From the NCBI RefSeq assembly GCF_008298035.1, contig NZ_CP042910.1:2557001-2621000 (forward strand): a DNA stretch of 64,000 bases. The letters are read 5' to 3'. The notes below the pieces were generated by a model. It was not told the DNA's origin. It saw nothing but the letters and a program-made list of their open reading frames with translations, and did no database searches. This document shows positions 46,919-55,084 of this stretch, in pieces. The DNA comes from Gimesia maris (GTDB taxonomy: Bacteria > Planctomycetota > Planctomycetia > Planctomycetales > Planctomycetaceae). Numbering within the stretch: the stretch's first letter is position 1; each line of letters starts with the position of its first letter. The position numbers were made by a program, and so were the translations under genes.

Positions 46919-48085
46919 TCAGAAACTGGGTTCATAATTAATCTCGCAGGTTGTCGCAGAATTCCAGTTTTGCATAATCGTTTCTGCTGCCGCCAGGGCC
47001 AGTGACATGCCATTCCCACCAAATCCATTGACAATCAAGACATCAGGTCGAATTTCCCGAACGAAGAACATGTTTTTCGGAAGCTTGGCGTATAGTCCAT
47101 TCCACGTTCGAGAAATCGAAAAATCAGGAATGTTGAGAATCTTCTGAATCTCGCGGATAATCAGGTTGTTGATTTCACTCTTATCAAACGGTTCAATGTC
47201 ATCGTTGTATTCATGAGAATCACCTAGAATCAGTTCTCCATTCTCATTTTGGGATGCCATGATATGAATTCCAAAACGATCAAATTCTGGCATGTTTTTA
47301 GAAATACGATTACGGAGTTCGGTCATCGAGGGACAATTCTCGAATGCAGGGTAATGTCGTAATGACGGCCCACTGGCCATGTGGGGACCAAGCTTCCAAC
47401 CGATTGGCTGGGGGGCGGTTAAAAGCATTTGCAATTTACAAATATGTAAACATTCCTGGCTGTAAGCCGCGGGAAACAGACTTTCGTAATAAGCCCCACT
47501 GGCGATGACAATTTTGCTCGCATGCCAGACCTTGTTTGCCGAAGTTAAGATCTCACCTGATGCGACCTTGACGACGGTACTATTGAAATAGAATTCCACA
47601 TTCAGCGTATCGGCAAGATAAGCGGTGGCCATGCTGATTGCCGTTTGGGGAGTGACGCGCAATTCACCCGGGCTGAACATTCCCCCTTGCAGGTTGTTTG
47701 TATTCACCGCTGGCATCATTTGCTTAACGATATGCGGTAGACATAACTCAGCATTAAGACCATGAGATGCTTCAGTATCAATGAATTCCTGCAGAACCGC
47801 CAGTTCATCGGGATGATGTGCTAGAAAAAGCGATCCGCATTCTTCAACAGCAAAGCCAGCCGCTTTACCAAGTTGTAGCCATAACTCTCGATTTCGCAGA
47901 GCCAGTTCACGCGCTGCTCCTGCGGGTTGACCGACAGGCCAGATCATCCCAAAGTTTCGAATGCTGGCTCCCTCGGCGCGGGAGTTCGTTTCAAACACCG
48001 CCACCTTCAGTCCTTGTAAGGCAGCTGCCCAGGCATGCCCCAAGCCAACAATTCCACTGCCGATTACGATTAAGTCATACTTCAT
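46919..48085 (-). CDS. FAD-dependent oxidoreductase, TIGR03364-like (388 aa)
   Basis: A DAO/GlpO-type FAD amine or hydroxy-acid oxidoreductase. The dinucleotide motif GSGIVGLGHAWAAALQG lies at residues 8-24, followed by VAVFETNS. The segment ASIRNFGMIWPVGQPAG is characteristic of the TIGR03364 group, members of which often sit near phosphonate genes. The C-terminus has NGFGGNGMSLALAAAE. There are no phosphonate genes here; instead two secreted PQQ-propeller genes follow on the same strand (160 bp gap). A divergent XylR/AraC-type regulator lies upstream and probably controls it. The substrate is unknown. Confidence 0.85.
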   Translation of the reverse strand: MKYDLIVIGSGIVGLGHAWAAALQGLKVAVFETNSRAEGASIRNFGMIWPVGQPAGAARELALRNRELWLQLGKAAGFAVEECGSLFLAHHPDELAVLQEFIDTEASHGLNAELCLPHIVKQMMPAVNTNNLQGGMFSPGELRVTPQTAISMATAYLADTLNVEFYFNSTVVKVASGEILTSANKVWHASKIVIASGAYYESLFPAAYSQECLHICKLQMLLTAPQPIGWKLGPHMASGPSLRHYPAFENCPSMTELRNRISKNMPEFDRFGIHIMASQNENGELILGDSHEYNDDIEPFDKSEINNLIIREIQKILNIPDFSISRTWNGLYAKLPKNMFFVREIRPDVLIVNGFGGNGMSLALAAAETIMQNWNSATTCEINYEPSF

Positions 48086-48180
48086 CAGAATTCCTTATTG
48101 TTGTATATTCCTTTCAAGACCTTTCTCAAATGATTTTCAATGAAAAACGAATTGAAGGGATTCAATCACCACAAAATCAG

Positions 48181-48275
48181 ACAACTTGCAGAAAATTAAC
48201 ATCGAATTCATAAGTATTCCAACGTCAGGCATGTAAAATAAAATACGTTGTGATTCTGAATTGAATGCAAGTTGT
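48181..48275. promoter_or_regulatory. Candidate regulator half-sites in the divergent promoter region
   Basis: ACAACTTGCA (48181-48190) and its exact reverse complement TGCAAGTTGT (48266-48275) are 75 bases apart inside the 245-bp region between the divergent FAD oxidoreductase and regulator genes. Separated half-sites of this kind fit an AraC-family dimer that could loop DNA. Inference from spacing only. Confidence 0.4.
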
Positions 48276-48330
48276 TTGCCATGACGTTATGCGAATATTT
48301 ACCTGATACTTTTCCCTACACTGAACGATT

Positions 48331-49518
48331 ATGAATATTTTTCGTTGGCGAGTTGCGTTGCTTGTTCAGACTTCCAGCGAATGGAGCCGGCAAGTTCTGG
48401 AAGGCGTGGCAGAGTATGCGGCTTCAAACGGCGGCTGGGATTTTCGAATTGAGCCGCGCGGTTTTTATGAAAAACTGAGATTGCCTTTAACTTGGGAAGG
48501 GGACGGGGTCATCTGCCGATTAACAGATCCGGAGTTGATCGAGGAGCTGCATTCAAGAAATATTCCCGCTGTCAATGTGAGTTGGAAAGGATTAAATTCC
48601 AACGATATCCCCAATGTGATTTCTGATGAGGCGGCATGTGGTCGATTGGCTGCCGATTATTTTATCCAGAATGGATGGACTAATTTTGGTTTTGTTGGCC
48701 CCCCTCCCAATCAGAAATATACTGACGTAACACAAAAATCGTATTCTCAATTACTGGCTGCAGGTGGATATCACACATATCAATTCGAGCATTCTCTTGG
48801 TTATGGTAAGCTTTCTTTTGAGGACCAGCGTCCGGAAATGGAAAAATGGTTACTATCGCTACCCAAGCCCATCGCCTTATTTGTTTGGACGACTACGATG
48901 GGACAAGAAATTATGCTCTTTTGTCGCCATCTCGGTTTATCAGTTCCGAATGACGTCGCAATATTAGCGGTTGAACTCGATCCTCTAATCTCGTCTCTGT
49001 CTCCCGTTCCGATAGCCTATATCGATCAATCTCCTCATCGCGTTGGAATGGAAGCAGCAAAACTGTTGCAAAAGATGATTCAGGGGGAACCGGCTCCTGA
49101 AAAATCTGTGCTAATTCCTCCAAGTGGAATTGTTGCCAGACAATCCGTTGATACACTTTTGGGGGAAGACGAACATGTGCGTAACGCAATTGAATTTATT
49201 CGAAAAAAAATTGCCTTACCTATGCAGGTTGAGGATGTCGCGAATGCTGTTTCACTTTCTCGCCGATCACTGGAAAATCGCTTTCAGAAGACACTCGGAA
49301 AAAGTCCAGCTCAAATGATTCGCGAATCTAAGTTATCTCGCGCCATGAATTTATTAATGGAAACAAATTTGACGATTCAGGAGATTGCAGAACGGACTGG
49401 TTTTTTTCATGTCGAGACATTCGCTCGTTTTTTTAAACGCGAAACTGGAAAGCCCCCTTCATTATATCGCGATAAAAAACCGTTAGTCGCATCGCTCAAT
49501 GATGGGACTGAAATTTAG
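48331..49518 (+). CDS. XylR-type AraC-family transcription regulator with LacI-like sensor (395 aa)
   Basis: Residues about 5-270 form a periplasmic-binding/LacI-type ligand domain (VALLVQTSSEWSRQVLEGVA, GRLAADYFIQNGWTNFGFVG, VPNDVAILAVE). Residues about 285-385 carry two AraC helix-turn-helices (MQVEDVANAVSLSRRSLENR and LTIQEIAERTGFFHVETFAR, then FFKRETGKPPSLYR). This is the architecture of E. coli XylR, so the ligand is probably a sugar. It is transcribed away from the FAD oxidoreductase operon, its likely target. Confidence 0.9.
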   Translation: MNIFRWRVALLVQTSSEWSRQVLEGVAEYAASNGGWDFRIEPRGFYEKLRLPLTWEGDGVICRLTDPELIEELHSRNIPAVNVSWKGLNSNDIPNVISDEAACGRLAADYFIQNGWTNFGFVGPPPNQKYTDVTQKSYSQLLAAGGYHTYQFEHSLGYGKLSFEDQRPEMEKWLLSLPKPIALFVWTTTMGQEIMLFCRHLGLSVPNDVAILAVELDPLISSLSPVPIAYIDQSPHRVGMEAAKLLQKMIQGEPAPEKSVLIPPSGIVARQSVDTLLGEDEHVRNAIEFIRKKIALPMQVEDVANAVSLSRRSLENRFQKTLGKSPAQMIRESKLSRAMNLLMETNLTIQEIAERTGFFHVETFARFFKRETGKPPSLYRDKKPLVASLNDGTEI

Positions 49519-50157
49519 CAACTGCTTCTCAGAATTGGATTATCCTGTTTTTCATTCTCATCTGCGATAATCTAATTTCATCTGGGTTAATTATTTCCAC
49601 ATTGCCATAGGCATGCAGTGAATATAATCCCTCGAGCCAGGTAGTAAATCTGAGCTGGAGCTGGAAGTGCAAAGCCTTTGATGACAGGATTCTGATAAAG
49701 AGTTACAGACAAGATTGAAAATGAGTAGTTATTTTTCAAACCGGGACTTCTGCGTGTATTTCAAGAAGTGATACCCTTGTCATGTTCTCCAATCTACGAA
49801 GTCTATAAATTTACCTGGGCTAAACAGCCATCTCAGCAGACTTGATTGAGATTTATCAAGGAAGATCGTCCGGTTAAAGCAAATCAATAAATTCTTGAGC
49901 AGTGAGGGGCAAGAACAGTTTCGTCATGATGATGATACAGTCTTGATCCTTGCCTGCTTAATTATCGACTTAAAGAGAAGTACACCCGGAGGAATTCGAA
50001 CCCCCAACCCCCGGTTTCGAAGATCGTAGTGGCTTTCACCACGCTTTGCTTTTGCTTAGATAACGTGTATTAGAGGGGGATAAGTGGGTGAGCGAACGGA
50101 CTGACTGAAGGTTCGCTGGTTCGAAGGCTTCTCCAAAGTTCTGGCCAGGTAGTCTGC
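49519..50157. other. Intergenic junction region before the toxin island
   Basis: About 640 bp without an intact gene. It contains the tRNA-like remnant at 49981-50047. Around 50055-50157 it runs into a truncated oxidoreductase gene whose 3' part is missing. I read it as the left border of the accessory island. Confidence 0.45.
49981..50047 (-). pseudogene. tRNA-like 3'-half remnant (possible Ser-type)
   Basis: Read on the minus strand, GGGGGTTCGAATTCCTC looks like a T-arm with loop TTCGAAT, followed by CGGGTGTA as an acceptor 3' strand; upstream TTCGAAA could be an anticodon loop. No matching 5' acceptor strand or D-arm was found and the T-stem needs G-U pairs, so it cannot be a working tRNA. 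Remnant tRNA ends are common integration scars; that reading is inference. Confidence 0.3.
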
Positions 50158-50385
50158 TCAACTTCTAAACTGAATGCGGGTGAAGTTGATTCCCGGCACA
50201 TGCGGGTATTCACGCACGAGTCCATTGTTCGGCTGCAAGCAGAGGCCATCTTTGTAATTGACGGTCGAGTACTCAACAGCGACTGTGACGTGGCCGATCG
50301 GCCGTCGACCTTCCGTCAACGCTTGAACGGTCGCGGAAACTTCGGCTTCGCCCGTCTTTTCGACGAGCAGGGGGTGAAACGTCAT
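50158..50385 (-). pseudogene. Truncated acrylyl-CoA reductase/quinone oxidoreductase (AcuI/YhdH-like)
   Basis: The ATG at 50385 opens MTFHPLLVEKTGEAEVSATV, then VEYSTVNYKDGL and REYPHVPGINF, which match the first 65 or so residues of the AcuI/YhdH branch of the medium-chain dehydrogenase family. Homology stops after PGINF, where the family continues with the rest of about 330 residues. The 3' three quarters are therefore lost. The cut lies next to the tRNA-like remnant and just before the first Hint fragment, consistent with rearrangement at the island border. Confidence 0.75.
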
Positions 50386-50606
50386 GATTCGTTAGTCTTT
50401 TCTGACGAGTCGAAGGTTGCCTCAGTCTTATTACCCCATACGCATTGATCTAACAAGAATCGCTTCGGTGACAACACACTCCGCACCTGTCAAGCATCAA
50501 AAACAAAACTCGCGTCATTCGCGCGCAACCTCCAGCTTGTGCTCAGATTCCTTTGTCACCTTGGACACAAACCCGAAATCGGCAAGGACCACGTAGGCTG
50601 CGGGGA

Positions 50607-51185
50607 TTGCGAATCGGCGAAGAATTAAAAACAGCGCTGGGGACCTCGACCCGCGTGACGTCCATCGAAATCCGCGCGGGGCCTGAGCCGGCTTACAACC
50701 TGGAAGTCGCCGACGAGCACGTCTACCAGATGGCCAGCGCCGGACTGCTGGTACACAATGCGAGTGGGAAGGGGGGCTTAAGTCGTCGTCCGGCTTCCAG
50801 AGACATAAATGGTCGGTGACACGATACCAAAGGACGGTTTACACGAGGACCATCAGCAGTTGAAACGCTTACTGATACACGTACTTTTCGTAGAGGCAGT
50901 AACGTTTACTCATTAGAGCAAGGGACGGCCCAATCAGGCTGAAAACACATATGGAACCGACATGTTGATCCGACTAGATTTACGAAAAAGTCTAAATTTG
51001 ATTTGAATTCAACAGAAAATGATATTTATTCTTTATTGGAAAGTACAATCAGGCACGGACAAAAAAGTACCTATGCAGGTCGAACTGTATTCGAAAAACG
51101 CATCAAAAAGGGATCTGAAACGCAAATATTTCGTGCGACCATAAATTCTGATGGAACAGTACAGACATTTCATCCTCTGGACTAA
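50607..51185 (+). pseudogene. Decayed Hint-toxin copy with two in-frame TGA stops
   Basis: From 50607 the sequence encodes only the C-terminal third of the array Hint domain (RIGEELKTALGTSTRV to GLLVHN). The same frame then runs on as a toxin tip to TAA at 51183, interrupted by TGA at 50817 and by a second TGA about 120 bases later (after QSG). Without the stops the tip reads HDTKGRFTRGPSAVETL, KHIWNRHVDPTRFTKK and ATINSDGTVQTFHPLD. The KHIWNRH and FRATINSDG motifs recall small RNase-like (BECR-fold) toxin tips, but I cannot name the family. The N-terminal two thirds of the gene are missing. Nearest relative in the window is the 51618 copy. Confidence 0.8.
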
Positions 51186-51218
51186 GGTTAACTAAGTAAG
51201 GAGCTATTCGATAACTAT

Positions 51219-51473
51219 ATGCTGGATTTCTATTTAATAAGTGATGAAGATGAAATGCGGGATGAACCGCTAGAGGCTTTTCGAATAGGAGCCTTTTCTT
51301 TGGAAGAATGGAAATCACTTTCTAATCTCCTGACTGCTTTTGAGAATAATGGGATTCTACTCTCTTACTTTCAGGACACAAGAATTGACTCAAAACAAGT
51401 AACTGTCGCTATCAAACTAATAGAAGAATATGATAGACAAAAGAATGTTGACCCAGTCCGTAAGAATTTTTAA
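51219..51473 (+). CDS. Small protein, probable immunity protein of the decayed copy (84 aa)
   Basis: A small acidic protein (MLDFYLISDEDEMRDEPLEA) with no signal peptide or recognised domain. It lies 33 bp after the end of the decayed toxin frame and has AGGAG upstream, though at long spacing (about 14 bases). Its intact frame next to a broken toxin fits retention of immunity after toxin loss. The immunity function is inferred purely from position, size and charge. Confidence 0.6.
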   Translation: MLDFYLISDEDEMRDEPLEAFRIGAFSLEEWKSLSNLLTAFENNGILLSYFQDTRIDSKQVTVAIKLIEEYDRQKNVDPVRKNF

Positions 51474-51617
51474 GGAAATGATATGTAAGGCACTAATTCA
51501 AGGTAAGGGGATAATCACTTTCTGTGATTAGATATTCATAGCAGGATTAGGTGGTTCACGCTGTTGACTATGTTTTAATGAAGATCACGTATTGTAGATA
51601 GCTTCTTGGGTTTTTTC

Positions 51618-52808
51618 ATGACTAACCTCTTCTGTAAACTGCTCACTTTTTGCTGCCTGCTGTTTACCGGGTTTTGTTTTCTGAAAGCGGGAGCGGGGCT
51701 GGTTTCTGACAATAGTGATCTCAGTCTGACCGAGGTGGAAGCGGCTGTACCTGCTCGCATCACCCAGCAGCGCTTGCAGACGACGCCGATTCAGCAGATG
51801 CGGCCCGGGATGCGGGTGCTGGGGCGGAATCCGGATCGGTGGGATACGCAGTCTGTAGTAGAACCGGATCTGGAATCCTGGCGGCTGGTCTCGGTGCGGA
51901 TGGAACAGCAGCAGCCAGGGCAGTTCGTCCTGGGGCAACTGCTGCGTCCTTTAAGCTGGATCCGACAGAATGATGCTCTTCCCGGCGCGGTGATCCAGTT
52001 GGAAATCCCCGAGATGCATGTCGCGGGAGACGCGGAAGTGCTGTCGATTGCAGACTGTCCGCCGATCCGCCGGGGGCCGGGCTCAGTCGTCACTGGAACG
52101 TTCCAGCATGTCTCGGATGAAGTGATCAGCGTCTTTGTGGAAGGGGAACCGGAGCCGATCGGCACCACGTCGCAGCATCCGTTCTGGAGCAGAGACCGGA
52201 ATGCCTTTGTTCCCGCAGGCGAGTTACGAATCGGCGAAGAATTAAAAACGGCGCTGGGCACCTCCACCCGCGTGACCTCCATCGAAATCCGCGCCGGACC
52301 GGAAACAGTCTACGGTCTGGAAGTCGCCGGCGAACACGTCTACAGCGTTACTGGTTCCGGTTTGCTGGTCCATAACTCAGGCCCCTGTAACCTGACTGCA
52401 AGAGGCTATTACGATTCGGGCTATATCGGCATCGTCAATGGTTCCGCTGATGAGTTCTCAGATACGCTCCACGCCACCTTCGGAACGTATGACGTGCTGC
52501 CAATCAGTCGGCTTGTCTCTCAGGCCGATACAGTTGGTGGGGTAGGATTAAGTGCCTCAACAAGAACGCAAGGTGTCTTCCGCACGAGGGTTGAGTTCGA
52601 CACGTCATCTCTAACTGGTGGTACAGGTTTCCGTTACGAAGTATTTCAACGGAGCGACATTGATTGGTCGATGATTCGGACGACTGGTGCGAGAAAAGGT
52701 CGTGGACTTACGAATGCTGAGGCAGCGGCTCGACATGGGATAGGACCTATCTTTCCAGATGGAAGTGGCGTGGTCAACAGGAATTATAAACATGAGTCTG
52801 CCAGATAA
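51618..52808 (+). CDS. Hint-domain polymorphic toxin, copy 1 (396 aa)
   Basis: An N-terminal hydrophobic helix (LLTFCCLLFTGFCFLKAGAG), then a Hint domain from about residue 55 (TTPIQQMRPGMRVLGRNP) to LLVHN near 252. The block-B motif is TSQHPFWSRDRNAF. This is the most divergent copy. After VHN comes a linker (RGYYDSGYIGIVNGSADEF ... RLVSQADT) shared with the 57134 copy. The tip has RYEVFQRSDIDW and GLTNAEAAARHGIGPIFPDG, like the front part of LHH/WHH-type HNH nucleases, but it ends before any His-His pair, so it may be a shortened nuclease. The stop overlaps the immunity start by 17 bp. There is no Shine-Dalgarno before the ATG. Confidence 0.85.
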   Translation: MTNLFCKLLTFCCLLFTGFCFLKAGAGLVSDNSDLSLTEVEAAVPARITQQRLQTTPIQQMRPGMRVLGRNPDRWDTQSVVEPDLESWRLVSVRMEQQQPGQFVLGQLLRPLSWIRQNDALPGAVIQLEIPEMHVAGDAEVLSIADCPPIRRGPGSVVTGTFQHVSDEVISVFVEGEPEPIGTTSQHPFWSRDRNAFVPAGELRIGEELKTALGTSTRVTSIEIRAGPETVYGLEVAGEHVYSVTGSGLLVHNSGPCNLTARGYYDSGYIGIVNGSADEFSDTLHATFGTYDVLPISRLVSQADTVGGVGLSASTRTQGVFRTRVEFDTSSLTGGTGFRYEVFQRSDIDWSMIRTTGARKGRGLTNAEAAARHGIGPIFPDGSGVVNRNYKHESAR

Positions 52809-53211
52809 AGTTGTGAATGCCTTGAGTGACCCAGCGTATCATCGTCAGGTTGACGATATTGAGGTCGTGTTGGGGCAACTGGACGTTACACCATCTAGTG
52901 AGTTCACGGAATTTTACAGAAAATACATTGGTCCGTTCTGGAGTGATTCTCTGGGAATTGAGCTTGCTGACATTATTGACGATGAATGCAATATCGAGGC
53001 TCTTACAGTACAATGTCGGTCACAGTATAGATTTCCCGAACGAATGCTTGTGCTGACGCAGCTTTCTCCTGGTGGGACCGTACATGTTCTGGACACTGAG
53101 TCGGACGAGGTATTCGTCGTCGATTTTGAGGGTGGCGAAGATTTGTTAGTAAAAGGTGAATTAGAACCTCGTTGGGATACTTTCAGCGACTTCCTTCAAG
53201 ACTACTTCTAG
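52792..53211 (+). CDS. SUKH (SMI1/KNR4-like) immunity protein (139 aa)
   Basis: SUKH-fold proteins are common immunity factors for nuclease toxins. Visible features: FTEFYRKYIGPFW early, YRFPERMLVLTQLSPGG, a VFVVDFEGGED segment and RWDTFSDFLQDYF at the end, all typical of SMI1/KNR4 proteins. The ATG at 52792 lies inside the end of the toxin gene (17-bp overlap), implying coupled translation. Cytoplasmic. The pairing with the tip of copy 1 is inferred from adjacency. Confidence 0.82.
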   Translation: MSLPDKVVNALSDPAYHRQVDDIEVVLGQLDVTPSSEFTEFYRKYIGPFWSDSLGIELADIIDDECNIEALTVQCRSQYRFPERMLVLTQLSPGGTVHVLDTESDEVFVVDFEGGEDLLVKGELEPRWDTFSDFLQDYF

Positions 53212-53329
53212 TTTCATGATTTCTGCATCAACAATTTCCTAAGCTGTACTCCGTTTAAGGAGCGAAACTTTGCAGGTTGAGCAGGCTTCCACGGCTTGAA
53301 CACCGGCATGTTTGATGTCTGATAAATTC

Positions 53330-53393
53330 AATACCAGTTTAATTGCAGATTAAACTCTGCTGGACAATTTATTATGTTATTGTAATCGTATTC
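53330..53393 (+). promoter_or_regulatory. Conserved 64-bp leader before Hint copy 2
   Basis: Differs at only 3 of 64 positions from 59716-59779, directly upstream of another copy. It contains GCAGATTAAACTCTGC (5-bp inverted arms) and ends directly at the ATG, with no Shine-Dalgarno. The last part (GACAATTTATTATGTTATT) is partly preserved before the copy at 63511 too. Probably promoter and 5' leader. Confidence 0.55.
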
Positions 53394-54527
53394 ATGTCTG
53401 ACCTCACTCGAAAACTAGCTATCTTCAGTTGTTTCCTGTTCACTGGTTTCTGTTTCTGGAAAGCGGGAGCGGGTCTGATTGGGGATGCGGACGCTGAGAT
53501 TCTGCCTTCTGCTCATGCTGCGATGAGCCCTTCCATATCACCGCCGCGAGTGGTGACGACGCCGATTCAACAGATGCGACCGGGGATGCGGGTGGTCGGG
53601 CGGAATCCGCTTCGGCGGGAAACGGAAGCGACAATTGATCCGACGCCGGAGAGCTGGCGGCTGGTGTCGGTGCAGATGCGCAAAGAGGACGGCACTTACT
53701 TTGAAGCAGAACTGCTGCGTCCCTTAAGCTGGATTTATCGCCACCGCGCACAGCCGGGCGCGGTCAACATGCTGAACATGCCGGAACTGCATGTGGTGGG
53801 GGCAGCGGAAGTGATTTCGATTTCCGCCTGTCCGCCCATCGATGCGGGTGACGGACCGGTTGTGATCTCCACGTTCAAGAACACCGCGGACAATGTGCTC
53901 AATATCTATGTGGAAGGAGAAGCCGAACCGATCGGCGTAACCGCCGGTCATCCGATCTGGAGCGAAGACCGCCAGGCATTCATCCATTCAGACCAGTTGC
54001 AGCCCGGAGAACGCCTGCGTTCGGCAGTTGGCAGAACGGTCCGCATCACCTCGATCGAAATACGCGCCGGACCCGAACCGGTCTATAACCTGGAAGTCGC
54101 CGGCGAACACGTCTACAGCGTTACCGACTCCGGCCTGCTGGTGCATAATACGGTACTCTGTGGGGCTGGTTTGACTCAAGCAAACTTATCTTCAGGTTCT
54201 GCTTTACCTGCAAATCATACTCTAAACAGTACAGAAAGATTACTGAAAACATCAGAAGGCCGATTAGGGCTTCTTAATTCCAAAGGTGTTCAATACCTCG
54301 GACATGCAGGAGACCATATACCTGCCCAAGGAGCCAATAAAGCTGTAGTAGTAGCTCATAGCAGGAGTCGTCCTAATAAGGCAAATACTACAGTTTATAG
54401 GAATAGAAAACATGCTGTTCAAGATTTACGGGATGCACTAAATGGATATTCAGACGAGGTAAGTACACTCTTACCAGGTCAAGTACTTCGGTTGAATACA
54501 AAAACTTCTACAATTCGACAGGGATAA
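53394..54527 (+). CDS. Hint-domain polymorphic toxin, copy 2 (377 aa)
   Basis: Membrane helix (RKLAIFSCFLFTGFCFWKAG), then the Hint domain (TTPIQQMRPGMRVVGRNP to LLVHN near residue 252, block B TAGHPIWSEDRQAF). The tip (TVLCGAGLTQANLSSGSALP, LGHAGDHIPAQGANKAVVVA, HAVQDLRDALNGYSDEVSTL) is of no family I recognise. After the TAA at 54525 the same frame continues 37 coding-like codons (NSAYGGVPHQVSFERISVVV ... VHFSPRI) to TAA at 54639, so the tip may have been cut short by a nonsense change. An ankyrin protein follows. The tip is visibly more AT-rich than the Hint part. Confidence 0.85.
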   Translation: MSDLTRKLAIFSCFLFTGFCFWKAGAGLIGDADAEILPSAHAAMSPSISPPRVVTTPIQQMRPGMRVVGRNPLRRETEATIDPTPESWRLVSVQMRKEDGTYFEAELLRPLSWIYRHRAQPGAVNMLNMPELHVVGAAEVISISACPPIDAGDGPVVISTFKNTADNVLNIYVEGEAEPIGVTAGHPIWSEDRQAFIHSDQLQPGERLRSAVGRTVRITSIEIRAGPEPVYNLEVAGEHVYSVTDSGLLVHNTVLCGAGLTQANLSSGSALPANHTLNSTERLLKTSEGRLGLLNSKGVQYLGHAGDHIPAQGANKAVVVAHSRSRPNKANTTVYRNRKHAVQDLRDALNGYSDEVSTLLPGQVLRLNTKTSTIRQG

Positions 54528-54660
54528 AATTCCGCATATGGCGGTGTCCCTCATCAGGTCTCCTTCGAAAGAATATCCGTAGTAGTGGAGAAATTGAATG
54601 ACGGCAGTTTACATTTAGTACATTTTTCTCCTCGAATATAATTACGGACTATAGTTTTAA

Positions 54661-55041
54661 ATGGTTGATTATTCTTTGAATGACCTGATCTCGGCAGTTA
54701 GTGATTTATATGACTTAAATAAAACAAAAGAAATTCTTGGATCAGGAATAAACATTAATACAATCAATGCAAAAGGACTTACACCTTTAATGTTTGCAGT
54801 TATGCCGAATGACTATGGAGACCACAATGACCCAAGAGCCATATTACGAATGGTTCTGGTTTTATTAAGTTATGGTGCAGATATAAGTATGGTTGACTCA
54901 TTTGGTAATAAGGCAAAGGACTATGCAGCGCAATTAATTGATCCAAAATGGAAAGATGAATTTGGATATTCTGCCGTAGAGTATTGGGATGAAGAACAGA
55001 TGAAATCTGTAGAAGAGATCATATGTCTGCTCGACGATTAG
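54661..55041 (+). CDS. Ankyrin-repeat immunity-like protein (126 aa)
   Basis: Contains ankyrin units INTINAKGLTPLMFAVMPND and VLLSYGADISMVDSFGNKAK, with helical ends. Ankyrin proteins are frequent immunity partners in toxin arrays and act by binding the toxin tip. It starts 133 bp after the toxin stop, or 19 bp after the end of the read-through frame of that toxin, which suggests that the original toxin gene extended to 54641. AT-rich. Immunity role inferred from position. Confidence 0.75.
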   Translation: MVDYSLNDLISAVSDLYDLNKTKEILGSGININTINAKGLTPLMFAVMPNDYGDHNDPRAILRMVLVLLSYGADISMVDSFGNKAKDYAAQLIDPKWKDEFGYSAVEYWDEEQMKSVEEIICLLDD

Positions 55042-55084
55042 GACCGTGAAATTTGTCAGGAATCTTAAAACTGTTTTTTGTGTC

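Noticed and set aside
49981-50047. An intact tRNA gene on the minus strand
   Set aside because: The T-arm resembles a tRNA, but no 5' acceptor strand, D-arm or well-paired anticodon stem can be built, so it is listed only as a remnant.
50817-50980. UGA recoding (selenocysteine or tryptophan) in the decayed toxin copy
   Set aside because: No stem-loop after either TGA was evident, the 5' part of the gene is missing anyway, and nearby broken genes carry TAA and TAG stops, so ordinary decay is simpler.
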